Shown: positions 34,326 to 43,801, counted from the stretch's first letter. The stretch is DNA of 64,000 bases from Clostridium sp. AM22-11AC (GCF_003473545.1 NZ_QUCM01000001.1:62001-126000), one strand, 5' to 3'. The notes: generated by a model not told the origin, from the sequence alone. A program made the numbers and translations.

Positions 34326-35231
34326 TTACTGTAACTGTCCTAACAACTCCATGATCAGTTCCTTTGTACCAATACCATAGGAAAATGCGGTTGCGCCGCC
34401 ACTGGCTGTTCCCAGCTTCAAAGCGTACTCATAATCTCCTTTTTCCAGATAACCGGCTAAAAATCCCGCTACCATAGAGTCACCGGCACCTACGGAGTTT
34501 TTCACTGTTCCCCTGCAGACACCTTCCTTATAAATATGTCCATCTTCTGCAACCAGCAATGCGCCGTCTCCTGCCATAGAAACCAGGACATTTACAGCAC
34601 CCCGGTCCTGCAGTTCCTTTGCGCACTCTATGATCTCATCTTCCGTCTTCAATTTTCTTCCAAACATCTGACCCAGTTCATGATTATTTGGCTTAATAAG
34701 AAATGGCTTCAAAGGCAGTACATCCAACAGCAGATCCTTTTCCGCATCCACAACCATACGTACACCTCTGTCCTCCAGCCGCTTCATGATCTCCTCATAA
34801 ATATGATGACTGATCATAGAAGGAATACTTCCGGAAAGTACCAGCACATCCCCTTCTTTCAGGCCATCCAGCTTCTCAAACAAAGCATCCACATCTTCCT
34901 GCTGGATATCCGGTCCCATGCCGTTGATCTCCGTCTCTTCGTCTGATTTCATCTTCACATTGATACGGGACATGCCCTTCTTTACATGAATGAAATCTGA
35001 TGCAAACCCCAGCTCTTTCGCTCTCTTTTCGATCTCAGCTCCTGTAAAACCTGCTACAAAGCCCAGTGCTGTACTCTCATAACCCAGATTTGCTAAAAGA
35101 GCCGATACATTGATCCCTTTTCCCCCGCAGATCATGTTTTCTGATACGGTCCGGTTGATCTTACCTGGAGTAAAATGATCCACAGAGATCACATAGTCCA
35201 GTGCCGGATTAAAAGTCACCGTGTAAATCAT
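34326..35231 (-). CDS. fruK: 1-Phosphofructokinase
   Basis: This 301-residue PfkB-family kinase converts fructose-1-phosphate to fructose-1,6-bisphosphate. GGKGINVSALLANLG (residues 36-50) and the ATP/anion-hole motif GAGDSMVAGFLAGY (about 247-260) are the two family signatures. Pairing with a fructose EIIABC gene supports 1-phosphofructokinase over tagatose-6-phosphate kinase. It has its own promoter, with a GAAA-N5-TTTC site next to it that may be bound by the RpiR-type regulator encoded upstream. Confidence 0.95.
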   Translation of the reverse strand: MIYTVTFNPALDYVISVDHFTPGKINRTVSENMICGGKGINVSALLANLGYESTALGFVAGFTGAEIEKRAKELGFASDFIHVKKGMSRINVKMKSDEETEINGMGPDIQQEDVDALFEKLDGLKEGDVLVLSGSIPSMISHHIYEEIMKRLEDRGVRMVVDAEKDLLLDVLPLKPFLIKPNNHELGQMFGRKLKTEDEIIECAKELQDRGAVNVLVSMAGDGALLVAEDGHIYKEGVCRGTVKNSVGAGDSMVAGFLAGYLEKGDYEYALKLGTASGGATAFSYGIGTKELIMELLGQLQ

Positions 35232-35283
35232 ACGTCACTTCTCCTTACTTTTAAGAAATTTTATTTCTTATCCTTATGGCTTT

Positions 35284-35312
35284 ACTATAATATGATTTTT
35301 ATTTTTCGTCAA
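35284..35312 (-). promoter_or_regulatory. fruKA promoter
   Basis: On the minus strand TTGACG (35307-35312), 17 bases, TATAGT (35284-35289). Strong match in both boxes. Confidence 0.8.
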
Positions 35313-35325
35313 TAGTGTTCTTTGA

Positions 35326-35350
35326 GAAAATTAATTTCACACTAATTTTC
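35326..35350. promoter_or_regulatory. Inverted repeat upstream of the fruKA promoter
   Basis: GAAAATTA (35326-35333) and TAATTTTC (35343-35350) are perfect arms 9 bases apart, and GAAAATTAATTTC within it fits the GAAA-N5-TTTC pattern of RpiR-family sites. It lies 14 bases upstream of -35. Binding by the adjacent RpiR protein is inference. Confidence 0.5.
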
Positions 35351-35360
35351 AGCACTTTAG

Positions 35361-35402
35361 ATAAAAAGAGCCGCATTTTTCTGTAAAATGCGACTCTCTT
35401 TT
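35361..35402 (-). terminator. Terminator of the rpiR-family gene
   Basis: AAAGAGCCGCATTTT and AAAATGCGACTCTCTTTT form a long stem with one internal mismatch, ending in TTTTTATC on the minus strand. It separates the regulator gene from fruK. Confidence 0.8.
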
Positions 35403-35444
35403 GTGCAGATTGTTAGGTGCTGCCTGATATATTATCTTGTGTAT

Positions 35445-36305
35445 CTATCCCCTCTGTTTATCAGATAATATAGCTTTTTCATGGCGTCTGATATGCTCAA
35501 CCGCATCCTTCTTTCCCGCCATCAAAAGAAGGTAAATGATCTCGATCACAGTAGTGGCTGTGACTCTGGAAAACCAGAATTCCTCTGTGAGAAGTTTTTC
35601 CCTGGTAGCAGTAATGATCTTATAATCACAGATCTGTGCTAACGGTGACTCCCTGTTATTCGTAATAAGCACCAGGGTACTTCCATTTTCCTTCGCTCCC
35701 AAAGCCAGCGTCTCCAACCGCTTGGAAGAACCAGAGTTTGAAATGATCAAAACCACATCCTCCGGCCCCAGATTAAAAGCATACGCAGCCTGGGCTTCCC
35801 AGATATCCCCTGCCACTGCCGGAATACCCAGCTGGTTCAGCTTAAAAGCTCCGTCTAATGCCACAGGGATCGTATTTCCCACAGCTGCCAGCTGCACCAT
35901 CCTTGCATGCTCCAGCTTATCCAGAATAACCTCCAGATTTTTAATGTCCATCATCTTTATAGTCTCTGTCAGTTCCGCAATTTTATTCGCAAGAATGTTC
36001 TTTAAAGACTGTTCCAGATCCGTCCTGTCAATATCATTGGTCACTTCCTGGCTCTGATGCTCTTCCTCCAGAATCTCTCTTGCAAGTGTCAGTTTCAGGT
36101 TCTGAAATCCCTTAAAACCACATCTGCGGCAAAATCTTGACACAGTAGCATCACTGGTACCGCTAGCCTTTGCCAGTTCTCCCACTGTCATATCCACAGC
36201 CTGCTCTTTATGTTCCATAATATAGTCCGCGATCTTTTTCTCTGCTTCAAAAAAACTGTCATAGGCAGAACAGATCACTCCCAGAACGCTTCGTGCTTCA
36301 CTCAT
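35445..36305 (-). CDS. MurR/RpiR-family transcriptional regulator
   Basis: This 286-residue protein has an N-terminal RpiR helix-turn-helix (about 1-77, with GELAKASGTSDATVSRFCRR) and a C-terminal SIS sugar-phosphate-binding domain (about 125-260, with LAAVGNT and VLIISNSGSSKRLE). Such regulators sense phosphosugars. It is immediately upstream of fruKA on the same strand but separated by a terminator, so it is a likely regulator of the fructose genes rather than part of their operon. Confidence 0.92.
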   Translation of the reverse strand: MSEARSVLGVICSAYDSFFEAEKKIADYIMEHKEQAVDMTVGELAKASGTSDATVSRFCRRCGFKGFQNLKLTLAREILEEEHQSQEVTNDIDRTDLEQSLKNILANKIAELTETIKMMDIKNLEVILDKLEHARMVQLAAVGNTIPVALDGAFKLNQLGIPAVAGDIWEAQAAYAFNLGPEDVVLIISNSGSSKRLETLALGAKENGSTLVLITNNRESPLAQICDYKIITATREKLLTEEFWFSRVTATTVIEIIYLLLMAGKKDAVEHIRRHEKAILSDKQRG

Positions 36306-36512
36306 TTCTCACGCCACCAATCTCATGTAAATTTATTTCTTAATAATAAATATATCATAACAAAAATAAAAATAGAAGAGAACTTTATTAATATTTCCTG
36401 ACTCCCCTTGTTTTTCAAAATTTACCGTGCTATAATCTCCACGATAAAAAAGAAACTATGTAAACACTATTTCAAAATTTGTTTGATACTATATAGGATA
36501 AGAAAGGAAACT

Positions 36513-37178
36513 ATGAAAAAGATCCGCGAATTTTTACACAAATACAGGCATGCATGGCTGCTGTCCTACGCATTCATCTACCTGCCCTGGTTCATGTACC
36601 TGGAGCGGACAGTCACCCGTGATTATCACATTATGCATGCGTCCTTAGACGACCTGATCCCATTTAATGAATACTTCATCATACCGTACCTTTTGTGGTT
36701 CCTCTACGTAGCAGGAACATTGGTTTTCTTCCTGTTCCGCAGCAAAGAAGACTACTACAAAATGTGTACATTCCTGTTTTCCGGCATGACCCTGAGCCTG
36801 ATCATCTGTACCTTCTTCCACAACGGTACCGACTTCCGCCCGGTCATCGACCCGAACAAGAACATTTTCAGCGCAGCCGTAGCTGCCCTCTACAAAACAG
36901 ACACCTGCACCAATGTCTTCCCAAGCATCCACGTATACAATGCCGTAGGAACCCACATTGCCATCAGCAGAAGCCAGATCTTAGCAAAATATCGCTTCCT
37001 GCGGTTAGGATCACTGCTTCTCACCATTTCCATCTGTCTGGCAACCATGTTTTTAAAACAACACTCCATCATCGATGTATGCGGTGCTTTCCTGATGTCC
37101 TATGCCATCCACTACTTAGTATACGGATACGCAACCGACACCGAAGACAAGAAGATAACAGAAAAAGCGCTTGGCTAA
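36513..37178 (+). CDS. PAP2-like membrane phosphatase/phosphotransferase
   Basis: This 221-residue protein has about five membrane segments (near 15-35, 52-72, 84-104, 165-183 and 190-208). NVFPSIHVYNAV and FLKQHSIIDVCGAF match the second and third PAP2 motifs, with Ser-His and His-Asp catalytic residues. The first motif is weak (DFRP). Members remove phosphate from lipid phosphates or exchange lipid headgroups. I start at ATG 36513, after AAAGGAAACT; the open frame to 36408 has no RBS. Its stop codon lies in the loop of its own terminator. Confidence 0.83.
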   Translation: MKKIREFLHKYRHAWLLSYAFIYLPWFMYLERTVTRDYHIMHASLDDLIPFNEYFIIPYLLWFLYVAGTLVFFLFRSKEDYYKMCTFLFSGMTLSLIICTFFHNGTDFRPVIDPNKNIFSAAVAALYKTDTCTNVFPSIHVYNAVGTHIAISRSQILAKYRFLRLGSLLLTISICLATMFLKQHSIIDVCGAFLMSYAIHYLVYGYATDTEDKKITEKALG

Positions 37179-37200
37179 AACACCAAGCGCCTTTTTATTT
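37162..37200 (+). terminator. Terminator overlapping the end of the PAP2-like gene
   Basis: GCGCTTGG (37167-37174) and CCAAGCGC (37183-37190) with an 8-base loop, followed by CTTTTTATTTT. The last codons and the stop codon of the gene are inside the hairpin. Confidence 0.87.
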
Positions 37201-37253
37201 TATATTCTTGAGATAATCCCCAGATTTTTAATTTCTCGATTGTCCGTGGGGGA

Positions 37254-38273
37254 TTAATTAAACCCATAGAACTTCTGCGTAATCTTATACCCCAAGATCA
37301 GCAACTCTCTACCGCCCTTACCCGGCAGATTGCATCCCTGTCCCAAAAATCCAAACCGCAATCTCAGCCAAAGAGCCAAATTCTGCTTCTTCAAAGACTC
37401 CCAAAGTTCCTTCTTCTTTTCCATATTCTCCTCTGTCCCCGACTTAATAGCCAGCACAGAACAGATCGTCATCATGATCTCCAGATAAGAAGTCATATAA
37501 TGCTTCAGCTTTCTGTTCGGGATCTTCGTCACATCATAATATCCCAGCATCAGCTTTGTAACCCGCAGCTGCTGGTCGATCCTTCCGATCATTACCTGCT
37601 CATTTACAGACTGGTCCGATCTTCCAATAAAATAGCGGTAGAAATTCACATCCAGGTAATACATATTCTTTACATGAGGAAGTGGCTGGTACACGAAAAT
37701 ATTATCCACATAGAATGTATGCTTCGGCAGTTCCAATCCACACTGACGCAGCAATTCTGTTCTGTAAATAACAGAATGCATCAGGATATACTGTCCTGTC
37801 ATAAAGAACTTAACGTCCTTCCAGGTAAACACCTTATCCTTAGGAAAAGCAGTATGATAATTCATCACCTTTTTCCGCTTTGCCCCTTCCTTTTCATAGA
37901 CAAAGTTGGTAACCAGCATATCAATGGTCTCCTGACCATACACAAACTTTCTCAGAGTTTCCAGAACCTTCTGGTATGCCTCTTCATTGACCCAGTCATC
38001 ACTGTCCACAACCTTAAAAAACACACCTGTAGCATTTTTAAGACCTGTATTTACCGCCTGGCCATGTCCGCCGTTTTCCTGATGGACCGCACGGCAGATG
38101 CCCGGATATTTCCGCTCATACTCATCTGCGATCTCCGGTGTACGATCCTTCTGTGAACCATCATCTACAATAATGATCTCCACCTCATCACCACCTGTAA
38201 GCAGTGTATTGATACAATGTTCCATATAAGCTTCTGAATTATAACATGGAATCGCAATGGATAATAACTTCAC
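37254..38273 (-). CDS. Family 2 glycosyltransferase
   Basis: This 339-residue protein has a GT-A fold N-terminal domain: SIAIPCYNSEAYMEHCI, IIIVDDGSQKDRT and the metal-binding DSDD (VVDSDDWVNE, about residues 90-99). The C-terminal 120 residues are family-specific. It transfers a sugar from a nucleotide-sugar to an unknown acceptor, perhaps a surface polysaccharide or lipid. RBS GAGGAAGAACG precedes the ATG. No polysaccharide cluster surrounds it; the CPBP gene is about 58 bases upstream on the same strand. Confidence 0.9.
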   Translation of the reverse strand: MKLLSIAIPCYNSEAYMEHCINTLLTGGDEVEIIIVDDGSQKDRTPEIADEYERKYPGICRAVHQENGGHGQAVNTGLKNATGVFFKVVDSDDWVNEEAYQKVLETLRKFVYGQETIDMLVTNFVYEKEGAKRKKVMNYHTAFPKDKVFTWKDVKFFMTGQYILMHSVIYRTELLRQCGLELPKHTFYVDNIFVYQPLPHVKNMYYLDVNFYRYFIGRSDQSVNEQVMIGRIDQQLRVTKLMLGYYDVTKIPNRKLKHYMTSYLEIMMTICSVLAIKSGTEENMEKKKELWESLKKQNLALWLRLRFGFLGQGCNLPGKGGRELLILGYKITQKFYGFN

Positions 38274-38330
38274 GTTCTTCCTCCTTCGCTTCTCTTTCTT
38301 ATTTTGCTGTTATCTACACTTCATCATTAC

Positions 38331-38792
38331 TTAAAATAAGCCACTAAAAACCATACTGCAAAGCACCGCCGCCCCATTGGCAGCCCCATGCATCAGCACA
38401 ACCATCCTGTACTTTCCAAAAGAACTGCTCTCATATCCCCAGGCAAGAAGCAGCCCAAAAACAAAACCATAAATTCCCTGGATCCAGTTCCCATGATACA
38501 GACCAAATGCAAGTGCTGATAAAAACGCAGCCGGAGTCACTCCCAGCCATCTTCTAAAGACTGCATAAATCCCTCTGCGAAATATCCCTTCTTCCACCAG
38601 AGGCGCTATAAGAAGCGTCAAAAGCAGATAAACTCCCACAGGATAATCCCCCAGTATCTCTGCTGCAGCCCCATAAGACGCCTTCATAAAATCCGGCCAC
38701 GGGATCACGTACTGCACCAGGATATTCCCAGCCACAGCTGCTGCCATGGCTGCCAGAACCTTCCATCCGAAGCCTTCCGGCAAGATCCTCAT
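38331..38792 (-). CDS. CPBP-family intramembrane metalloprotease (Abi/CAAX-like)
   Basis: This 153-residue membrane protein has the two CPBP motifs: APLVEEGIFRRG (EExxxR) and FGLYHGNWIQG (conserved His), in a four-to-five-helix core. Family members include CAAX proteases and bacteriocin self-immunity proteins; the substrate is unknown. The start is uncertain: TATACT at 38835-38840 looks like its -10 box, which would put transcription start near 38828, so I prefer ATG 38792 over the upstream ATG 38828. Confidence 0.8.
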   Translation of the reverse strand: MRILPEGFGWKVLAAMAAAVAGNILVQYVIPWPDFMKASYGAAAEILGDYPVGVYLLLTLLIAPLVEEGIFRRGIYAVFRRWLGVTPAAFLSALAFGLYHGNWIQGIYGFVFGLLLAWGYESSSFGKYRMVVLMHGAANGAAVLCSMVFSGLF

Positions 38793-38883
38793 TCTATTCA
38801 CATTCTCTTTTTTCCGCCTTACACACATGCAGTCAGTATAGCACAGCCATCAACCTTTTGCTATCATCTTTTTTCGCTTTTCA

Positions 38884-38912
38884 TTGCAATTATCATCATA
38901 ATAATGTATCAT
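38884..38912 (+). promoter_or_regulatory. arcC promoter
   Basis: TTGCAA (38884-38889), 17 bases, TATCAT (38907-38912), 38 bases before the carbamate kinase ATG. Confidence 0.6.
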
Positions 38913-38950
38913 AATGTTAAAAATATTTCCTGAAAAGTGAGGTAAGCATT

Positions 38951-39880
38951 ATGGCAAAAAAGAGGATCGTCATGGCCATCGGCCATAAAGATATGGGAAC
39001 CAATCTTCCGGAACAGAAGGAAGCCGTAAAGCGCACTGCAAAAGTGATCGCAGACTTCATCCAGGACGGCTGGCAGGTTGCCATCGTTCACAGCAACGCA
39101 CCACAGGTAGGAATGATCCACACAGCAATGAATGAATTCGGCAAGCAGCACGACGGATACAGCTCCGCTCCTATGTCTGTATGCTCCGCTATGAGCCAGG
39201 GCTATATCGGCTATGACTTACAGAACGGCATCCGCGCTGAACTGATCAAACGTGGCATCTACAAGCCGGTAAGCACCGTTCTTACCCAGGTAACCGTAGA
39301 TCCTTACGATGAGGCATTTTACACCCCTGTAAAAGTAGTTGGCCGTGTAATGAGCGAAGAAGAAGCAAAAGAAGAAGAGGCAAAGGGCAACCATGTAAAA
39401 GCCGTAGAAGGCGGCTTCAGACGTATCGTAGCTTCTCCTCATCCAGTTGCCATTGTTGAGATCGACGCCATCAAGGCTTTAATGGACGCAGACCAGATCG
39501 TCATCGCCTGCGGAGGCGGCGGCATCCCGGTTATGGAACAGGGATATAACTTAAGAGGCGCCAGTGCCATTATTGAAAAAGACCTGGCAACCGGCCTTTT
39601 AGCAAAAGAGATCGACGCTGACGTTATGATGATCCTTACAAGCGTTGACAATGTTACCTTAAACTTCGGAACTGATAAAGAAGAGCCGATCCATCATATG
39701 ACCATTGACGAAGCAAAGGCATATATGGACCAGGGACAGTTTGAATTTGCTTCCATGCTGCCAAAGGTTTCCGCTTCTGTAAACTTCTTAGAGGCAGGAA
39801 AAGGCCGTAAGGCGATCATCACTTCTCTGGACAAGGCAGAAGAAAGTCTGACTGGCGAAGCCGGAACCACCATCGAATAA
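38951..39880 (+). CDS. arcC: Carbamate kinase
   Basis: This 309-residue amino-acid-kinase-fold protein makes ATP from carbamoyl phosphate. VIACGGGGIPV (about residues 181-191) and AVIEKD-like AIIEKDLATGLLA match carbamate kinases, as does the N-terminal GHKDMGTNLPEQ. It is a single-gene unit between its promoter and a bidirectional terminator, with no arginine deiminase or ornithine carbamoyltransferase gene nearby. It could therefore serve another carbamoyl-phosphate-producing route (agmatine, allantoin or similar). Confidence 0.95.
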   Translation: MAKKRIVMAIGHKDMGTNLPEQKEAVKRTAKVIADFIQDGWQVAIVHSNAPQVGMIHTAMNEFGKQHDGYSSAPMSVCSAMSQGYIGYDLQNGIRAELIKRGIYKPVSTVLTQVTVDPYDEAFYTPVKVVGRVMSEEEAKEEEAKGNHVKAVEGGFRRIVASPHPVAIVEIDAIKALMDADQIVIACGGGGIPVMEQGYNLRGASAIIEKDLATGLLAKEIDADVMMILTSVDNVTLNFGTDKEEPIHHMTIDEAKAYMDQGQFEFASMLPKVSASVNFLEAGKGRKAIITSLDKAEESLTGEAGTTIE

Positions 39881-39900
39881 ATCATCCGAATATAAAAATT

Positions 39901-39927
39901 GCCGCCTGCTAACGCAGGCGGTCTTTC
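39901..39927. terminator. Bidirectional terminator between arcC and carD-like gene
   Basis: GCCGCCTGC (39901-39909) and GCAGGCGGT (39914-39922) with a 4-base loop; TCTTTCC follows on the plus strand and AATTTTTAT on the minus strand. Confidence 0.8.
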
Positions 39928-39954
39928 CTATAAAGTAAAAAAGGACCGTGGCTT

Positions 39955-40455
39955 TCACACCACAATCCGTTCTTTAATATATTCATTTATCTTTTCCTTA
40001 GATATATCAAGTGCAAGGGAAAGCTCTGAATTCAGATAATCTTCTGCCATGCGAAAATACCGCTCATCCAGATCCGTCACCTTTTTCTTGTGCTCGATCC
40101 GGTCCTGTTTTCGCAGATACAACGCCTTGATCATACTCACCCATACACGGCAGTCGCAGGTTTTTAAAGCCTCTTTATACCGTTCTTCCCTCTGTTTGTC
40201 ATTTGCCACGGTCATTTCTTTGATCTGAGGGATCTCTTGGATCAGCGCCTCTGCCTCCGGTCTGGTAAGCAACAGCCTTGTAATGGTCTTCTCCGAGTCT
40301 ACCGGTGTGACGATCTTTCCATCCTTCTGATTATAAGGATGAAGTTCATAATAAAGACGCCCTTTGGGCCCGACGGGATGATCAATGGTGATAATGTCTG
40401 CTACCTGGCAGACTCCACGGATGCCGTATACAATATATTGTCCTTTCTCGTACAT
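39955..40455 (-). CDS. CarD-family transcriptional regulator
   Basis: This 166-residue protein starts MYEKGQYIVYGIRGVCQV, the typical beginning of CarD/CdnL proteins, whose N-terminal Tudor-like domain (to about residue 60) contacts RNA polymerase beta while the helical C-terminal part binds promoter DNA. I start at ATG 40455 because this matches the family; an in-frame ATG 17 codons earlier (40506) has no better RBS. It is a single-gene unit, likely a general modulator of transcription initiation. Confidence 0.9.
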   Translation of the reverse strand: MYEKGQYIVYGIRGVCQVADIITIDHPVGPKGRLYYELHPYNQKDGKIVTPVDSEKTITRLLLTRPEAEALIQEIPQIKEMTVANDKQREERYKEALKTCDCRVWVSMIKALYLRKQDRIEHKKKVTDLDERYFRMAEDYLNSELSLALDISKEKINEYIKERIVV

Positions 40456-40656
40456 AAAATTTTGCCTGCTTTCTTTTGTATCTGAGACTTTCCCAGATTT
40501 TCTCATGCTTCACATTCACAGTTTCCTGTTTCAGTTTAGCACGATTTTTCGAAAAATGTCAGAGCCGGCAGGCAGTTTTCTTTATTTTTGTTAGTTTTAA
40601 CTAATTACAATCCGGCTGCTATTGTGCACTATTTCGTTACAGTTCAGCAAAAATAT

Positions 40657-41565
40657 TCAGGCCAGTATCATATACAAAAGAGGCATGGTAAAAAGGGAAA
40701 GTACCGTAGACAGAAAGACACATTCAGAAGCATATTTTGCATCCCCGTCATATTTTTCCGCAAGGATCGCTGTGGTACTTCCTGCAGGCATTCCTGCTAA
40801 GATGGTACATACACCTGTTACCAGCGCCCCCATTCCAAGAAGACGGCATACGACCATGGTAACAGCCGGAATTCCCAGAAGGCGCACGACACAGTAAAAT
40901 AAGGTGCTTCCCTTTAACATTTTACGGATATCTGCTTCCGACAAAATACTTCCAATGACGATCATGGAAACAGGAAGAACACATTTGCTGCAGGACTGCA
41001 TGGTCTGAAGCAGGAAACTTGGAACAACATCAGGAAATGGCATCAGGGCCATACCGATAACTACTGCAATGATACAGGGATGATGGACCAGTTTTTTTAC
41101 AATATCCTTTGGACTTGCCACTGTAAAGCAGGAAAGACCGGCAGACCACATAAAGATTCTTAAGGGGATCAGATAAACAGAAGCATACAGTAAGCCCTGG
41201 GAACCATAGATCCCTTCCACTACCGGATTTCCCATAAATCCGGCATTGGAACAGATAGTTGCATAGCGCAGGACCATTCTCCGCCCGTTTACTTCCTTCC
41301 TATATAATACCAGTCCCAACAGATAGGAAATGATCTGGATCCCAAGAGCGATCACAAGCACCTGAAAGGCCTCTGCAAATACGTCCCTGCTGATGCCCGT
41401 CAGAAAGGCGCAGATAATATTTGCCGGAAGGAACAGGTCGATGAGCAGGTCAGACATGCCTTTTCGCCGCTCACTGTTGATGACTCCTTTTCTTGTAAGG
41501 ATAAAGCCACAGATAAACAGGGCAAACATCACCAGCTGAAGGTTGATCACTGCACTAAGATTCAT
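40657..41565 (-). CDS. AEC-family (auxin efflux carrier-like) transporter
   Basis: This 302-residue membrane protein has about ten hydrophobic segments in two five-helix halves. CSNAGFMGNPVVEGIYG (about 107-123) and the C-terminal LAGMPAGSTTAILAEKYDGD are characteristic of AEC transporters, which move small carboxylates such as malate, malonate or 2-oxo/hydroxy acids. It overlaps the 3' end of the aminotransferase gene by 11 bases, which suggests that the transported compound is related to the aminotransferase product (inference). Confidence 0.92.
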   Translation of the reverse strand: MNLSAVINLQLVMFALFICGFILTRKGVINSERRKGMSDLLIDLFLPANIICAFLTGISRDVFAEAFQVLVIALGIQIISYLLGLVLYRKEVNGRRMVLRYATICSNAGFMGNPVVEGIYGSQGLLYASVYLIPLRIFMWSAGLSCFTVASPKDIVKKLVHHPCIIAVVIGMALMPFPDVVPSFLLQTMQSCSKCVLPVSMIVIGSILSEADIRKMLKGSTLFYCVVRLLGIPAVTMVVCRLLGMGALVTGVCTILAGMPAGSTTAILAEKYDGDAKYASECVFLSTVLSLFTMPLLYMILA

Positions 41566-42763
41566 AAGCTTTCTCCTGGATAAACTCTTTCATCCGCGCT
41601 GTTGCCTTTCTTATGGTATCTTCTGATGCTGCAAAGGAAATACGCACTGCGTCCTTGCAGTTCTCCCCAAGACCGGAGCCCGGGATCACTGCCACATGTT
41701 TTTCCTTTAAAAGCTTTGCTGCAAAGGTATCTCCGTCTACCCCAAAAGAGGATACATCCACCATGGCATAAAAAGCGCCTTCCGGCTTCACATAGGTAAT
41801 TCCCGGGATCTGATCCAGTCCTTCAATCAGCACTTCCCGTCTCTTTGCAAACGCATCTACCATTTTGCACACTGCCTCTTCTGTTTCCGGCAGGTCCAGT
41901 GCATTTGCAAGACCCACATGGATAAAGGTAGGACAACAGGTGCTGCAGTACTGATGTACCTTTAAGATACTTGGCAGAAGCTTTGCAGGAGCTGCCACGT
42001 AGCCTACTCTCCAGCCGGTCATTGCATAGGTCTTGGAAAAACCATTGATGATAATGGTCCTCTCCTTCATATCCGGGAAAGAGGCAATAGAATAGAATTT
42101 TCCGTCTCCATACACCAGTCTGGAATACATTTCATCAGAAAGGATCAGGAAGTTCTTCTCCTTTGCCAGCTCACATACCTGCTCTAAGCACTCTTTGCTG
42201 TAAACAGCGCCCGTTGGGTTGTTTGGATTGTTCATCACCAGAAGCTTTGTCTTGTCTGTAACAGCAGCCTTCAGATCATCCATATCGATCTGATAGTTAT
42301 TTTCCTTCTTTAAAGGCACTTTTACCAGTTTTGCACCGCACATATGGACCAGATTTTCATAGGTGATAAAAGCCGGTGAAAATACGATCACCTCATCTCC
42401 CGGATCTACCACTGCCATAAAGGCATTGTTTAAGGCTTCTGCACCGCCGGTGGTGAAAATGATCTCTGTCTCCGGATCATAGGAAACCCCTGTCTCTTTT
42501 TCCAGTTTCTCTGACAGAAGTTTTCTAAGAGCCGGATAGCCTCTGTTGGAGCCATAATGGGTATAATTTTCTTCCAAGGCTTTGATCACTGCCTCTTTAA
42601 TAGGGGCCGGTGTGTCAAAATCCGGTTCTCCGGCGCTTAATGCCAGCACTTTCTCCCCTTTGGCACGAAGGTCAGCTACCATATCCATTACTGTACGAAT
42701 CTTGGAAAACCGTACTTCATCCAGTCGTTTTGCACCTGTTAATATATCAAACTCTTTTTCCAT
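41555..42763 (-). CDS. PLP-dependent class I aminotransferase
   Basis: This 402-residue protein resembles aspartate/aromatic aminotransferases of fold type I. NPNNPTGAVYS, SDEMYSRLVYG and the PLP-lysine motif GFSKTYAMTGWRVGY (Lys near residue 241) are intact. It interconverts amino acids and 2-oxo acids; specificity cannot be read. Downstream is an overlapping AEC transporter. Upstream, a D-2-hydroxyacid dehydrogenase could reduce the 2-oxo product, so the three may form one pathway. Confidence 0.94.
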   Translation of the reverse strand: MEKEFDILTGAKRLDEVRFSKIRTVMDMVADLRAKGEKVLALSAGEPDFDTPAPIKEAVIKALEENYTHYGSNRGYPALRKLLSEKLEKETGVSYDPETEIIFTTGGAEALNNAFMAVVDPGDEVIVFSPAFITYENLVHMCGAKLVKVPLKKENNYQIDMDDLKAAVTDKTKLLVMNNPNNPTGAVYSKECLEQVCELAKEKNFLILSDEMYSRLVYGDGKFYSIASFPDMKERTIIINGFSKTYAMTGWRVGYVAAPAKLLPSILKVHQYCSTCCPTFIHVGLANALDLPETEEAVCKMVDAFAKRREVLIEGLDQIPGITYVKPEGAFYAMVDVSSFGVDGDTFAAKLLKEKHVAVIPGSGLGENCKDAVRISFAASEDTIRKATARMKEFIQEKAYES

Positions 42764-42817
42764 ATCTAGGTCCCTCTTTTCCCTGATTTTGTACCCTTTA
42801 TCCCTGTAAACGCTCTC

Positions 42818-43801
42818 TTAGGTCAGTTCATGAGCACAGCTTCCTGTCTGTCCGTATTCCCAGAGATTTTCCACTGTGGTCTCGATCATATTAAAGATCG
42901 CACGGTCTGTATAAAAAGCAGTATGGGCAGTATAGATCACATCTTCTCTTGAAATAAGCTGGTCAAATACAGCATCACCTGTACTTTCCCCTTTCAGGTC
43001 CTTACGCAGATAATTTTTTTCATCCTCGTAAACGTCCATTGCAAGGGCACCGATCTTTCCTTCTTTTAAGCCCTCTAATACAGCCTGATGATCAAAAAGT
43101 CCCCCTCTTGCCGGGTTTACAAGGACCACACCTGTGCGCATTTTACGGATGCTGTCACCATTTACCATATGGAAATTTTCTTTTGTAAAAGGACAGTGAA
43201 ATACTAAGAGTGTTGACTTTTCGTAGATCTCATCCAGAGAAACATAGGTCCCCATTGCTTTCGCGTCTTCTCTTGGATAAGGGTCGTAGAGTAAAATATC
43301 CTTTGTGAAAGAGGAAAATATTTTCAGACTTTCCATGCCGATCCGGCCGGTTCCGATAATACCAATGGTCTGGTCACGCAGTTCCTGGCCGCGCAGACCT
43401 TTTAAGGTATAATCTCCTTTTTCTGTCATGTGCAGCTGCTTTTTTACCTTCCGCAACGCCATCATAGATGCCATGACGGCGTATTCCGCAATGGCATTTG
43501 GAGAATACAAAGGAACATTGCAGGCCTTGATGCCATATTTCTTTATGGCTGCCAAGTTTACATGGTCAAAACCGGCGGAACGGCAGGCGATAAATTTTAC
43601 TCCTGCCTCTGCCAAAAGGGCTGCTACCTTTTCCGTGATTATGCACCTGGTCTGGATCACGATCCCTTCATAGCCTTTACAGGAGGAAACATTTTCCTCT
43701 GTTAATGTATCCGGAGTATATTCAAACTCAATTCTTCCCTTATTATACTGTTCAAATACCCTGCAGTCCTCTGCAGTAGCACACCATACCAGTACTTTCA
43801 C
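42818..43801 (-). CDS. D-2-hydroxyacid dehydrogenase (D-lactate dehydrogenase-like)
   Basis: This 327-residue protein belongs to the NAD-dependent D-2-hydroxyacid family. RSAGFDHVNL holds the substrate Arg region, TIGIIGTGRIGMESL the NAD loop and YTAHTAFYTD the catalytic His. It reduces 2-oxo acids such as pyruvate or branched or aromatic analogues. I start at GTG 43801, 6 bases after GGGAGC; the open frame continues to 43873 without a better site. It lies between livF and the aminotransferase gene on the same strand. Confidence 0.92.
   Translation of the reverse strand: MKVLVWCATAEDCRVFEQYNKGRIEFEYTPDTLTEENVSSCKGYEGIVIQTRCIITEKVAALLAEAGVKFIACRSAGFDHVNLAAIKKYGIKACNVPLYSPNAIAEYAVMASMMALRKVKKQLHMTEKGDYTLKGLRGQELRDQTIGIIGTGRIGMESLKIFSSFTKDILLYDPYPREDAKAMGTYVSLDEIYEKSTLLVFHCPFTKENFHMVNGDSIRKMRTGVVLVNPARGGLFDHQAVLEGLKEGKIGALAMDVYEDEKNYLRKDLKGESTGDAVFDQLISREDVIYTAHTAFYTDRAIFNMIETTVENLWEYGQTGSCAHELT

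Noticed and set aside
38951..39885. Minus-strand open frames opposite carbamate kinase
   Set aside because: Shadows of arcC, which has a clear promoter, start and family motifs.
40591..40604. TTAGTTTTAACTAA palindrome between the AEC transporter and the CarD-like gene
   Set aside because: A short AT-rich palindrome without a T-tract or promoter context; expected by chance in this composition.
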